A DNA stretch of 15,455 nt from Bacillota bacterium (lineage in GTDB: Bacteria > Bacillota > Clostridia > Acetivibrionales > JAEZXR01): contig JAEZXR010000092.1 in the NCBI GenBank assembly GCA_023419605.1, positions 1 through 15,455 of the forward strand, written 5' to 3'. The translations under genes and the position numbers were made by a program. Below, one piece after another: positions 6,883 through 15,325 of the stretch. Position 1 is the first letter of the stretch; every line of letters starts with the position of its first letter. The notes beneath the pieces were generated by a model. That model was not told the DNA's origin. It worked only from the letters and a program-made list of their open reading frames with translations, and ran no database searches.

Positions 6883-7923
6883 TTACGGTTTTGTTGAAAT
6901 ATTTTTAACAAGATAATTTAGTGCTTCCACTTCCAAGGATTCTATTATATTTATATTATTTATTATTTTATCCAAAAGCCTATTATCCTTTGTATGCGCG
7001 AATTTTATAAAAAGGTTACGGGTTAATAAACTTATATTCTTAATATTAGAGTATTCATCTATTATTGGATCATTGTAATCTATTGTACCCATATTGGCCA
7101 AATAATTTAGCCGTTCACACATCATTACCTTATGATCAAAAATTACATGTAATGCCTTTAAAACATGGAAAGCCGTTTCATTAAGAAGTACTTTTAATAA
7201 TTTTTGCTTCAATAAACTATAGTTTTTAATACCAAATGTGTATCGTCCTTTTTCTATCTGATCCAGTTCAAATTCATTGATAATAACATTTTCATTCTCT
7301 GCTACAATATTTTGGGAATGAAGATAGTTATTTAGTGAATTAATTAGAAAGTAGTTACTAAATTTATAATTTGTATGTATAAATTCTATTTCATCACACC
7401 CGAATACGCATGACTCTAGTGCATTTATTATCGCAGTTTCAACGCAATCAAAAGGTACAGTTTCAAATTCGTATTTGCTATATTTAAAGAAATCTGCTAC
7501 AAAAAATAATCTTTGTTTTCTATCATACCCGTAAATTAACATATCATGAATGCTATGTTTATCCTTATATTGTATTGTATTTGGTATATAGTATTGATCG
7601 TAAACAACATCAATATATTTACCCATATCTATCTTTGAGATTATAAACTCAGTTATATTTGAATCAAAAAAGCTTTTTTTAAAATGGTTTATTTTGAAAT
7701 AAGGACAAACTTTTTTTATTGACCAGGAATGAAATCTTAAAATTGAAAAACCATTCTCATAGCATGGTTCTTCTCCCCATAAATTAATATAATTATTAAA
7801 TACCCAAGCTTCTGTTGATGGGTAACTGCTGAGTATAGACAGCATATGTGCATCTGAGGTATAGCTTGTAATAACTGGATACTTTACCTTTAAAATGACA
7901 CTCTCATTAATTACATTATTCAT
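6883..7923 (-). CDS. Uncharacterised protein, possible BtrH_N/C39-like fold
   Basis: A 346-residue protein without signal peptide or membrane segments. I do not recognise it firmly. The N-terminal half has the pattern YIDVVYDQYYIP (103-114), HSIHDMLIYGYD (123-134), then FFVADFFKYSKYEFE. A Gly/Asp-Tyr-Tyr-Ile-Pro block followed by HxxHxxLIYGYD and a hydrophobic VAD strand resembles the BtrH_N (butirosin acyltransferase) and C39-like papain-fold layout, and a group of uncharacterised Firmicute proteins often found near peptide-natural-product genes. The usual early nucleophilic Cys is not evident near residue 20-30 (SYTSDAHML), so catalysis is doubtful. The C-terminal half (about 230-346) is helical. 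AGGAGG lies eight bases before the ATG. It is very AT-rich. A TATAAT hexamer at 7946-7951 (minus) could be a -10 with a very short leader but lacks a good -35. Repeat ends flank it on both sides. Confidence 0.7.
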   Translation of the reverse strand: MNNVINESVILKVKYPVITSYTSDAHMLSILSSYPSTEAWVFNNYINLWGEEPCYENGFSILRFHSWSIKKVCPYFKINHFKKSFFDSNITEFIISKIDMGKYIDVVYDQYYIPNTIQYKDKHSIHDMLIYGYDRKQRLFFVADFFKYSKYEFETVPFDCVETAIINALESCVFGCDEIEFIHTNYKFSNYFLINSLNNYLHSQNIVAENENVIINEFELDQIEKGRYTFGIKNYSLLKQKLLKVLLNETAFHVLKALHVIFDHKVMMCERLNYLANMGTIDYNDPIIDEYSNIKNISLLTRNLFIKFAHTKDNRLLDKIINNINIIESLEVEALNYLVKNISTKP

Positions 7924-7989
7924 CGTAAATTCCTCCTATATCCACATTATAAACCAAAAACTCCCATTCCAGCTGCTTTAAATGCATTC

Positions 7990-8132
7990 GGGGCAAGGAC
8001 AAGACACCTGTCCGAGACTGTTGAAAAAGTACCGATTTTTAAAAATCTACAACTTAAAATCTCATGGCTTCGTTATGATTTTTCTAAAAAAGTGGCTTTT
8101 CCAGTAGCTTCGACCTGTTCCCTCGTCCCTGT
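7990..8132. mobile_element. 143-bp palindromic element with GGGAC-type ends (MITE-like)
   Basis: The left end reads GGCAAGGACAAGACACCTGTC, then CGAGACTGTTGAAAAAG and a T-run. The right end, reverse-complemented, reads GGGACGAGGGAACAGGTCG, then AAGCTACTGGAAAAGCC and a T-run. The two ends align over about 55 bases with many mismatches, both ending in AAAAATC. It holds no gene. It lies between two minus-strand genes, 67 bases upstream of one start and 9 bases beyond the other's stop, so it may also act as a terminator or mRNA-stabilising structure. Confidence 0.5.
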
Positions 8133-8141
8133 GCTTACTCA

Positions 8142-8747
8142 TTAGCCAAATTCATGTCCCGGTATCCTATTATTGACATAGGTCTTACCTTCTAATGGCT
8201 CGAATCCTGATATCTCTATGTCAGTTACAATCGGTTCTGCATTATGTTTATTGGGGAATGTGAAGTTAAGAGTATACTTATTTCCGTAAAAAGCTGCTTT
8301 CATACCATCGCCTATAAAAACTGCCGTATTAGTAAGGAAAATAACCTTTTTATTTTTTTCTCCCTCTGCCTCATTCACTTCATAAACAGTGAAATGAAAA
8401 GAAGTGTCAGTTATATTGGATATTTTGACTTCACAATAATTTTTTAAAATAGTATCACCGAAACGCCCTTCATCAAAATAACTGCCTTCATATAATTTAA
8501 CTTTGCCAATTACTTCATTTTTATTTTGAGAGACATTGTTTTTATCCTTTACAGCTTGTCTATTCTGGCTTGGACCAGCAGGAGACTGTACAGAATTTGT
8601 ATTATTTATATCTGTTTCTTTTTTTTCATCCACACTACTTTGCCCGGCAGCAGCCGATATAGACTTACTTTCGTTTTTATAACTGCTGCAATCAACGAAA
8701 ATGAAAATAAAACTTAAACATATTAATATGACAGAAATCTTTTTCAT
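8142..8747 (-). CDS. Putative lipoprotein with atypical lipobox (201 aa)
   Basis: Residues 1-19 are a lysine-led hydrophobic signal (MKKISVILICLSFIFIFVD) followed by Cys20-Ser-Ser. The Asp at -1 breaks the usual Gly/Ala/Ser rule, so lipidation is likely but not certain. Residues 21-80 are a low-complexity linker rich in Ser, Asn, Lys, Asp and Gln, typical of a tether. Residues 81-201 form a compact, probably beta-rich domain (GKVKLYEGSYFDEGRFG, then FHFTVYEV and TLNFTFPNKH) of no family I recognise. AAGGGA lies seven bases before the ATG. It runs in the same direction as the 6883-7923 gene, with a palindromic element between them. Confidence 0.78.
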   Translation of the reverse strand: MKKISVILICLSFIFIFVDCSSYKNESKSISAAAGQSSVDEKKETDINNTNSVQSPAGPSQNRQAVKDKNNVSQNKNEVIGKVKLYEGSYFDEGRFGDTILKNYCEVKISNITDTSFHFTVYEVNEAEGEKNKKVIFLTNTAVFIGDGMKAAFYGNKYTLNFTFPNKHNAEPIVTDIEISGFEPLEGKTYVNNRIPGHEFG

Positions 8748-8857
8748 AAATAAATCCCTTTCATAATAACAACTCTAATTAAGAAATTAACACACTTTTC
8801 CAATATTTACAATATAAATTTTAACCCATTCGGATCATCCAAATTTTACAACTCACA

Positions 8858-9084
8858 GGGATAAGGGGACAGGTCCAATGTTGTCAGGTTAAGCTGCAAC
8901 CCTCACCCCCTAGCCCCCTCTCCCAAACTTGGTAGATGGGAAAGGTCAGTTCGGCATTTGTGTTAAGTCCCTCTACTGAGCTCGGGAGAGGGACTTAGGG
9001 TGAGAGTTGATGCTTGGAGTTACCTATTTCTTCTGGCAAACAATATTTCTTAACCTGACAACATTGAACCTGTCCCCGCGTCCC
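8858..9084. mobile_element. 227-bp nested palindromic element (MITE/REP-like)
   Basis: The 36-base ends at 8858-8893 and 9049-9084 are inverted copies matching at 32 of 36 positions (GGGA, then GGGGACAGGT, then CAATGTTGTCAGGTTAAG). Inside is a second inverted pair: CCCTCACCCCCTAGCCCCC at about 8900 against GGGAGAGGGACTTAGGGTGA at 8984. Inside that is a perfect 11-bp hairpin, TAAGTCCCTCT (8964-8974) with AGAGGGACTTA (8987-8997). The second and third arrangements share bases, so they exclude each other. No coding frame is present. The inner CCCTCACCCCC/CCCTCTCCC type is common as a dispersed repeat in many bacteria. Confidence 0.7.
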
Positions 9085-9256
9085 AACTTTTTGTATCGGC
9101 TTAATGAACAAATATATCCTACTCCTACACTTTTAAATTCTAGGAAAAAAACTATACAATAGTAAAGATATTACAAGAAAAAAGCATCTAAATTGGCTTA
9201 TACTCTTCATGCAAATATTCAATAAAAAAAACACAATAAAAAGTATGTATAACAGA

Positions 9257-9285
9257 TTAACTTATCCTTTTGAAGTATCTATAAT
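9257..9285 (+). promoter_or_regulatory. Sigma-A-type promoter
   Basis: TTAACT (9257-9262) and a consensus TATAAT (9280-9285) are exactly 17 bases apart. Transcription would start near 9292. The next intact gene is the SLH protein at 9881, about 590 bases on, with a dead gene fragment in between. It may originally have served the dead gene and now gives the SLH gene a long leader. Confidence 0.6.
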
Positions 9286-9330
9286 GAAAATGACAATCAG
9301 GAGACACTTATAATCCGCGACTCATCTTAA

Positions 9331-9794
9331 ACAACAGAATTTTGTGACTCGGCACCTATTGAAAAAAATCCTTTTGAGAAATATGAATTAAGTTCAAGGC
9401 TTGACCCCATAAGGTGCTACCAGTATGTGCCGGAGACGGTAAGCAGACTGGAGGAAGTTATTGAACTGGCAAATTATTCAGATTTAATTAAAGCAAGTGG
9501 AAAAATAACGGCTGAGATGATTGTAAAGTTGAAAAAAGACGCTGCTGCTTTTGTCATAAGACCCTTGGAAAGTCTCCCAGGTCATTAATCGCCAAGAGAG
9601 CCATTATAGAGCCTATGTATGCCCTGGAGCCATGTAAGATAAGGCCCAATTCCTTACAGCAAAAAGCTATCGATGGCGAGCTGATCTACCTGGAACCTCA
9701 CGGTAGTGCTGATTCCTGGATTATTGTGGGTATTACCAGGGATACTTCAGCACTTTTGTTGATGGAGAGTCTGATAGAAACAGCTGCGTTATGA
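9331..9794 (+). pseudogene. Frameshifted gene remnant, not recognised
   Basis: Two plus-strand frames overlap near 9582. The first (stop at 9586) encodes NPFEKYELSSRLDPIRCYQY, then RLEEVIELANYSDLIKASGK and KLKKDAAAFVIRPLES. The second (stop at 9792) encodes IAKRAIIEPMYALEP, then RPNSLQQKAIDGELIYLEP and LLLMESLIETAAL. Both look protein-like, so a single frameshift between about 9545 and 9580 would join them into one product of about 150 residues. No start codon or ribosome binding site opens the first frame, so the 5' end is also lost. No family is recognised. It follows the promoter at 9257 and precedes the SLH gene. Confidence 0.4.
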
Positions 9795-9880
9795 AAAGTA
9801 TATTACGTGTTTTGCGGAGCTAACGGATGCCTCCCTTAACAACGTAAAATATAAAAAATAAATTAGAAAAGGAGATTACC

Positions 9881-12800
9881 ATGAGGAAAAGAAGTTTAAT
9901 TATGTTACCCCTGGCGGTAGTACTTTCATTATTGCTGACAAGTATCTCTTATGCAGATGTAACAAGCAATTATGTAAACCCGCTTATGGGCGGTGCTGAC
10001 CCTACAATCGCAAGGGCAGCAGATGGTTATTACTATTCATGCTTTTCCGGCGATAACAATATCACATTAAAAAGAAGTGAAACAATTCTAGGAGTATCAA
10101 CCGCAAAAAGCAAAATAGTTTGGAAAAAGCCTGCTGATTTTGGATTTGTGTGGGGTCCATACGTATATAGACTGGATGGGAAATGGTATATTTATTTTGC
10201 CTCAGGTCCGGCGAAAAGCTTTGGATATGGACATCCAAGTTCATATGTCCTGGAAAACTCATCTTCCGATCCTTTTGAAGGAACCTGGGAGCTCAAGGGA
10301 GAATCCGCTAATGCAGACGAGGATGGGACGGTTACGACTAAGAAGGGACTGCTGAATACTCAAGGCTATGGTTTGGCATGCGGCGTTATAACAATTAAAG
10401 GGGAAAGATACTTCACATATACAAAATACTACTATTTCCCTGACCCTAAAGACCCTACAAAAACGAAATTTGACGAGTGTCCAACTATTGTCAAAATGAA
10501 GAACCCATGGACATTAGAAGGTGAAGAATGTACATTGGCAAGGCCGCAGTTCGACTGGGAAAAGAAGACTGACAATATAAATGAGGGCTGTGCTGTAGTT
10601 GAAAGAAACGGCAAGATATATTTTGCCTATTCTGCAAGCAGCTTTATGAATGATAACTATTGTGTCGGCGTATCAGTAGCTGATGCAACATCTGATGTTA
10701 TGAAACCCGAATCATGGAAGAAATATCCTGAACCTATAATGAAAAGATCAGATGAAAACAGTTCTTATGGACCGGGATCACCTTTATTCCTTAAGTCCGA
10801 AGACGGTACAGAGGATTGGATTATTTACCATGGAATACCGACCCATGGACAAGGCGGTGGAAACAGAGGAATAAGAGCCCAACGTATAAGTTGGAATGAT
10901 GATGATTTCATAAATCCCGGAATTCCTTCAAATCCCGGTACTGTTCTTACCAGACCCTCAGGAGCGGAAAAAAGTGAAATTTATGAAGCTGAAGATGCAA
11001 AGTTATCAGGAGCTTCAAAAATAGCTGCAAGAAGTGCATTTGCTTCGGGCGCCGAATATGTAAAATACAATAACAGTAGCGACAATGACTATGTAGAGTT
11101 TACAGTAAACACGAACACTGCAGGAACCTACTCACTGGATTTCAGATACAATAATAATACGGCGGATGCTGTTAACATGAAATTAGGAGTTAACCAAGAG
11201 ACTCCCAGTAATATTTCATTTGCATCTAATGCAGGATCCGATGCAAACTTCGACATTAAAACAGTTTATAACATTAAGCTTAACGCCGGAAGCAACACGA
11301 TCCGTCTTTCCGGTAACAGCACCTTGGCTCTCGACGCCTTGATTATAAAAAGAAGCACATTGTATGAAGCAGAAGATGCCGAGTTGTCCGGAAATGCAAA
11401 AGTAGATACAGACCATCAGGGATATAGCGGAACCGGTTTTGTTGGAGGATTTTGGGTTTCGGATTCTGCGGTTACCTTTACGGTAAATGCCGCAAATGCA
11501 GGCAACTACTCTGTTAAGCTGCGCTACAGCTTAGGGTTTAATGACGACAGAACCCTGAGCATATATGTAAACGGCAAAAAAATCAAGCAGGTAGATTTCT
11601 TTAGCTTAAAAAGTTGGGACAAATGGGCCGATCGTTATGACAATGTTTTTCTGAAAGAGGGAGACAATACCATAATGTATAAATATGACGATGGCGACAC
11701 CGGTAATGTAAATCTTGACTACATAACAATTACCGAAGCAACTACTTGGCATTATGAAGCTGAATATGCAAAAATTACGGGATCAAAAGATGCTAAAGTA
11801 GTTCAAGCAAAAGTTGGCAATACGGGAATCGGTTATATAAATGGGCTATCAAAAGCCAACTCGTCAGTGGGATTTTCTGTATATGCTGAGAATTCGGCAT
11901 CCTATGATGTAAAGCTGAGATATGCAAACGAAACTGAAGGTAAGACATTAGGACTGTATTTGAATGGCACACATATTAAAAATGTAACTCTCCCGGTTAC
12001 CGGAGGACTTACTGCTTGGAAAGAACAGCTTGAGACTTTAAGCCTGAGAGAGGGAAAAAACACCATAACTTATAAATGTGAAGCTGATAATTCAGGTATT
12101 ATAAATATTGACAATATTCATCTTAACAAACGTACTCCCTGGAAGTATCAGGCTGAAGAAGCAATCCGTTCAGGAAGCATAAAAATTGTGAAAGATCATT
12201 TATGGTATGAAGGTAACGGATTCGTAGGTGGATTTGAGCAAGAAGGAGATTCAATCAAGTTTGAAGTAAATGTACCAAATACTGCTTTATATACTTCAAC
12301 CCTGAGATATTCCGGCGCACAGAAGTCAAATATAACAATGAGCCTGTATGTTAACGACGAGTTTATAAAACAAGTTTCATTACCTCCGACAGCAAACTGG
12401 GATACCTGGACTGATGCAACAGAGTCAGTAAGCTTGAAAGCCGGAAAAAATGTAATTGAATTCATACGTGAGGACGGTGACACCGGAAGATTTAATGTTG
12501 ACAGTCTCACAATCGATAAATTCAGCGGCGGATATATGAGTTCGATTGCTAAGAAAATAATTCCCGAAAAGATGGTTAAAATTCAGCCAAAGCACAGCGG
12601 AAAAGCATTGGACGTTGACAGAGTTTCAAGCGATCCGAAAGCGGTGATTAACCAATGGGCAAATGGCGATGGAAATAATCAGTTGTGGAGATTTTTAGAT
12701 CTCGGCACAGGATATTACCAAATACAGTCTGTTCAAAGCGGTCATGTAATCGATATTCTTCCCGGATCAGCCATACAGCAAATCTGTCAAAATACAAGAG

Positions 12801-15259
12801 CTTCCGGCGACTCGATACCTGATACTCAACAGTGGAAGTTGGAAAAAGACGGTGACTACTATAAAATTATTAGCAGAAGTAATGGAAAAGTAATCACTGT
12901 AGAAGCATCCGATAAAAATGGTGCAAAGGTAATGTTAGCTGACGACGAGGCTAAAGATAATCAGCGCATGAAAATTGAAATTCGTAACCTCAGCGATAGC
13001 GAATTCCGCACAGTGACCGAGATTACCAAGGTTCCGACAACAGGTAAGGTCGGAGAGGATTTGGTGCTTTTTGGTACTGTTACACCAGATAACGCAACAC
13101 GCAAAAGTATTGCATGGAGTGTGAAGGATGCCGGCACCACTGGAGCAACCATAGACGGTAATATGCTTTCTGCAAAGAAATCAGGAACAGTTGTTGTAAC
13201 CGCAGCCATCGAAGAAGGAAGTGCAGTCAGCGCTGAGTACGCAAAGGACTTTAGCATCACCGTAATCAATGAGTATGCGGAAATCAGCCCGGAGAGTGCA
13301 AACTATGATCTCAATGCACCCGGTGACGTAAGCACCAATATCAAATGGAATAAAGCAAGCTCTGTAACGGAAGTAGTATACAACAGGAAGCCTGTGACAG
13401 AACCGAATATCTCTGTTACCACAGAAGGCACATTGACTATCAAGAGCGACTATCTGGCTTCACTTGGACTTGCAAACGGCAATAAGGCAGAATTTACAAT
13501 CTCCTTTGATAAAGGAAATCCTGTTACGTTCACTGTTAACATTGTTGACAGCTCCGTACCGGTCAGTCACAGCATCACAGTCGGAACCGATGGGCGCGGC
13601 ACAGCAAGCGCCAATGTTACTTCTGCGGCAGTGAACACCCAAGTTACGCTGAATGCGAGACCAATGGATGGCTATCGCTTCAAGGAATGGCAGGTCATCA
13701 GTCCGGTAGGGTTAACTATCAGCGGAAACACTTTCACCATGCCGGATGAGGCGGTGACTGTAAAGGCCATATTTGAGGAAAACCCTGTGGCAAATTATAC
13801 ACTTACCGTAAACGGCAGCTACGCTTCCGAATCGGGTGCGGGCAGCTACCCTGAAGGTGCGGTTGTTACAATAGATGCGGGCAGCCGCAGCAATTATACC
13901 TTCGGCGGCTGGAGTTCAAACGACGGTGTGACCTTTGCCAGCATAAACAGCATCACCACTACCTTTACCATGCCCGCAAAGGATGTAACCATCAATGCCA
14001 CATGGAGCCATAACGGAGGTTCCTCTGGCGGCAGCGGTGGAAGCAGTTCTCCTTCCGCGCCAGCTACACAAAACTATGCGGCAGATATCAAAGTGACTGA
14101 TGCCGCAGGCAACGGTACAAAAAACATTACAGTACCTATCACGGTTGATGCGAATACCGGTACTGCAGCCTTGGATGCAAGTTCTCAAGGAAACCTTATG
14201 TCGAGTGGTGGAACTGCTGTCATTACAGTACCATCGATCCCAGATGTCGATACCTATACTGTGGGCATCCCCGTTTCATATCTGTCAACGGCTGATAGGC
14301 AAGGTTCTGTGATATTTAATACCGATAGAGGCAGCATTACTGTTCCATCGAATATGTTGACAGGTGTAACAGGAACAGATGGAAAGAAAGTGGAATTCTC
14401 CATCAGCCAGGGCGATAAATCCGAACTGAAGGAAGCTGCAAAAACAGTCATAGGCAACAGGCCTTTGTTACAGCTGGCATTGACTTTAGACGGAAAGCAA
14501 ATTGAGTGGAACAATCCCGGTGTGCCTGTGACTGTATCCATACCCTATACGCCGACAGCCGCGGAGCTTGCCAATCCTGAAAGCATTGTCATCTGGTACA
14601 TCGACGGAAGGGGCAACACGGTTTCCGTGCCAAACGGACATTATGACCGGGCTACCGGCACAGTGACCTTCAAAACCACCCATTTCAGCTACTATGCCGT
14701 GGGCTATAATAAAGTGAGCTTTGTGGATATAGCTGCAGATGCATGGTACAACAAAGCAGTGGGCTTTATCGGAGCAAGGGGTATCAGTACAGGCACGGGC
14801 AACGGAAATTACAGTCCTGATGCAAAGCTGACCCGTGGTCAATTATTGGTCATGGTGATGAGGGCTTATGGCATATCGCCGGATGCAAACCCACAGGATA
14901 ACTTCTATGACGCAGGCAGTACATATTATAACGGCTATCTGGCAGCAGCAAAGAGATTGAAGATATCCGAAGGTGTGGGCAACAATATGTTTGCACCGGA
15001 CAAGGAAATCACCCGGCAGGAAATGTTTACCTTGCTGTACAACGCTCTTAAGGTCATAGGGCAGCTGCCCCAGGGCAATTCCGGAAAATTGCTGTCAAGC
15101 TTCAGCGACGCCGGACAGGTCGATTCCTGGGCAAAGAACGCCATGACGGTACTGGTTGAAACCGGGACAGTAGGCGGAAATAGCGGAAAGCTGTCCCCGG
15201 CAAGTACGACTACCAGGGCGGAAATGGCGCAAGTGCTGTATAATTTGTTAGCAAAATAG
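9881..15259 (+). CDS. Cell-surface modular GH43 protein with CBMs and SLH anchor
   Basis: A 1792-residue exported protein. Order: signal peptide 1-25 (cut after SYA); GH43 five-bladed propeller about 26-350, with GADP (Asp40, general base) and INEG (Glu235, general acid); CBM6-like module 366-490; three CBM35/6-like modules 494-620, 623-750 and 754-880, each opening with YEAE- or YQAE-type strands; ricin-type lectin 898-1036 with NQLW and QQW motifs; Ig-like (BIG2-type) 1044-1130; X2-like module 1131-1225; two bacterial repeat modules 1228-1303 and 1305-1378; Gly/Ser linker; a beta-rich domain 1396-1610; three SLH domains 1614-1792 with TRGQ, TRQE and TRAE motifs. GH43 enzymes release arabinose or xylose from arabinoxylan or arabinan; SLH domains bind cell-wall polysaccharide. 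Two usual GH43 positions differ: WGPY has Tyr94 where Glu/Asp is expected, and GPGS has Ser300 where His is usual. AAAGGAG lies six bases before the ATG. Codons turn GC-richer from about 12980. Confidence 0.93.
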   Translation: MRKRSLIMLPLAVVLSLLLTSISYADVTSNYVNPLMGGADPTIARAADGYYYSCFSGDNNITLKRSETILGVSTAKSKIVWKKPADFGFVWGPYVYRLDGKWYIYFASGPAKSFGYGHPSSYVLENSSSDPFEGTWELKGESANADEDGTVTTKKGLLNTQGYGLACGVITIKGERYFTYTKYYYFPDPKDPTKTKFDECPTIVKMKNPWTLEGEECTLARPQFDWEKKTDNINEGCAVVERNGKIYFAYSASSFMNDNYCVGVSVADATSDVMKPESWKKYPEPIMKRSDENSSYGPGSPLFLKSEDGTEDWIIYHGIPTHGQGGGNRGIRAQRISWNDDDFINPGIPSNPGTVLTRPSGAEKSEIYEAEDAKLSGASKIAARSAFASGAEYVKYNNSSDNDYVEFTVNTNTAGTYSLDFRYNNNTADAVNMKLGVNQETPSNISFASNAGSDANFDIKTVYNIKLNAGSNTIRLSGNSTLALDALIIKRSTLYEAEDAELSGNAKVDTDHQGYSGTGFVGGFWVSDSAVTFTVNAANAGNYSVKLRYSLGFNDDRTLSIYVNGKKIKQVDFFSLKSWDKWADRYDNVFLKEGDNTIMYKYDDGDTGNVNLDYITITEATTWHYEAEYAKITGSKDAKVVQAKVGNTGIGYINGLSKANSSVGFSVYAENSASYDVKLRYANETEGKTLGLYLNGTHIKNVTLPVTGGLTAWKEQLETLSLREGKNTITYKCEADNSGIINIDNIHLNKRTPWKYQAEEAIRSGSIKIVKDHLWYEGNGFVGGFEQEGDSIKFEVNVPNTALYTSTLRYSGAQKSNITMSLYVNDEFIKQVSLPPTANWDTWTDATESVSLKAGKNVIEFIREDGDTGRFNVDSLTIDKFSGGYMSSIAKKIIPEKMVKIQPKHSGKALDVDRVSSDPKAVINQWANGDGNNQLWRFLDLGTGYYQIQSVQSGHVIDILPGSAIQQICQNTRASGDSIPDTQQWKLEKDGDYYKIISRSNGKVITVEASDKNGAKVMLADDEAKDNQRMKIEIRNLSDSEFRTVTEITKVPTTGKVGEDLVLFGTVTPDNATRKSIAWSVKDAGTTGATIDGNMLSAKKSGTVVVTAAIEEGSAVSAEYAKDFSITVINEYAEISPESANYDLNAPGDVSTNIKWNKASSVTEVVYNRKPVTEPNISVTTEGTLTIKSDYLASLGLANGNKAEFTISFDKGNPVTFTVNIVDSSVPVSHSITVGTDGRGTASANVTSAAVNTQVTLNARPMDGYRFKEWQVISPVGLTISGNTFTMPDEAVTVKAIFEENPVANYTLTVNGSYASESGAGSYPEGAVVTIDAGSRSNYTFGGWSSNDGVTFASINSITTTFTMPAKDVTINATWSHNGGSSGGSGGSSSPSAPATQNYAADIKVTDAAGNGTKNITVPITVDANTGTAALDASSQGNLMSSGGTAVITVPSIPDVDTYTVGIPVSYLSTADRQGSVIFNTDRGSITVPSNMLTGVTGTDGKKVEFSISQGDKSELKEAAKTVIGNRPLLQLALTLDGKQIEWNNPGVPVTVSIPYTPTAAELANPESIVIWYIDGRGNTVSVPNGHYDRATGTVTFKTTHFSYYAVGYNKVSFVDIAADAWYNKAVGFIGARGISTGTGNGNYSPDAKLTRGQLLVMVMRAYGISPDANPQDNFYDAGSTYYNGYLAAAKRLKISEGVGNNMFAPDKEITRQEMFTLLYNALKVIGQLPQGNSGKLLSSFSDAGQVDSWAKNAMTVLVETGTVGGNSGKLSPASTTTRAEMAQVLYNLLAK

Positions 15260-15288
15260 ACTTTGCTGTTATATTTTGATTAACCACA

Positions 15289-15325
15289 AAGGCCAGTAAA
15301 AGCATGAGTTGCTTTCGCTGGCCTT
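15289..15325 (+). terminator. Terminator-like hairpin after the SLH gene
   Basis: AAGGCCAG (15289-15296) pairs with CTGGCCTT (15318-15325), and inside it AAAGCA pairs with TGCTTT around a 5-base loop. It begins 29 bases after the stop codon. The following bases (ACGGGACAAG) are not a T-run; the nearest T6 is at about 15358, so termination may be inefficient or the hairpin may protect the mRNA end. Confidence 0.6.

Noticed and set aside
6617..6883. Minus-strand frame of 88 codons
   Set aside because: Its start region lies across the GGGAC-type repeat, it has no ribosome binding site and no recognisable domain, and it overlaps a plus-strand frame that looks at least as protein-like.
14486..14842. 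Minus-strand frame of 118 codons inside the SLH gene
   Set aside because: It is a shadow of the strong modular coding frame on the plus strand, with Cys/His-rich composition typical of antisense frames and no start signal.
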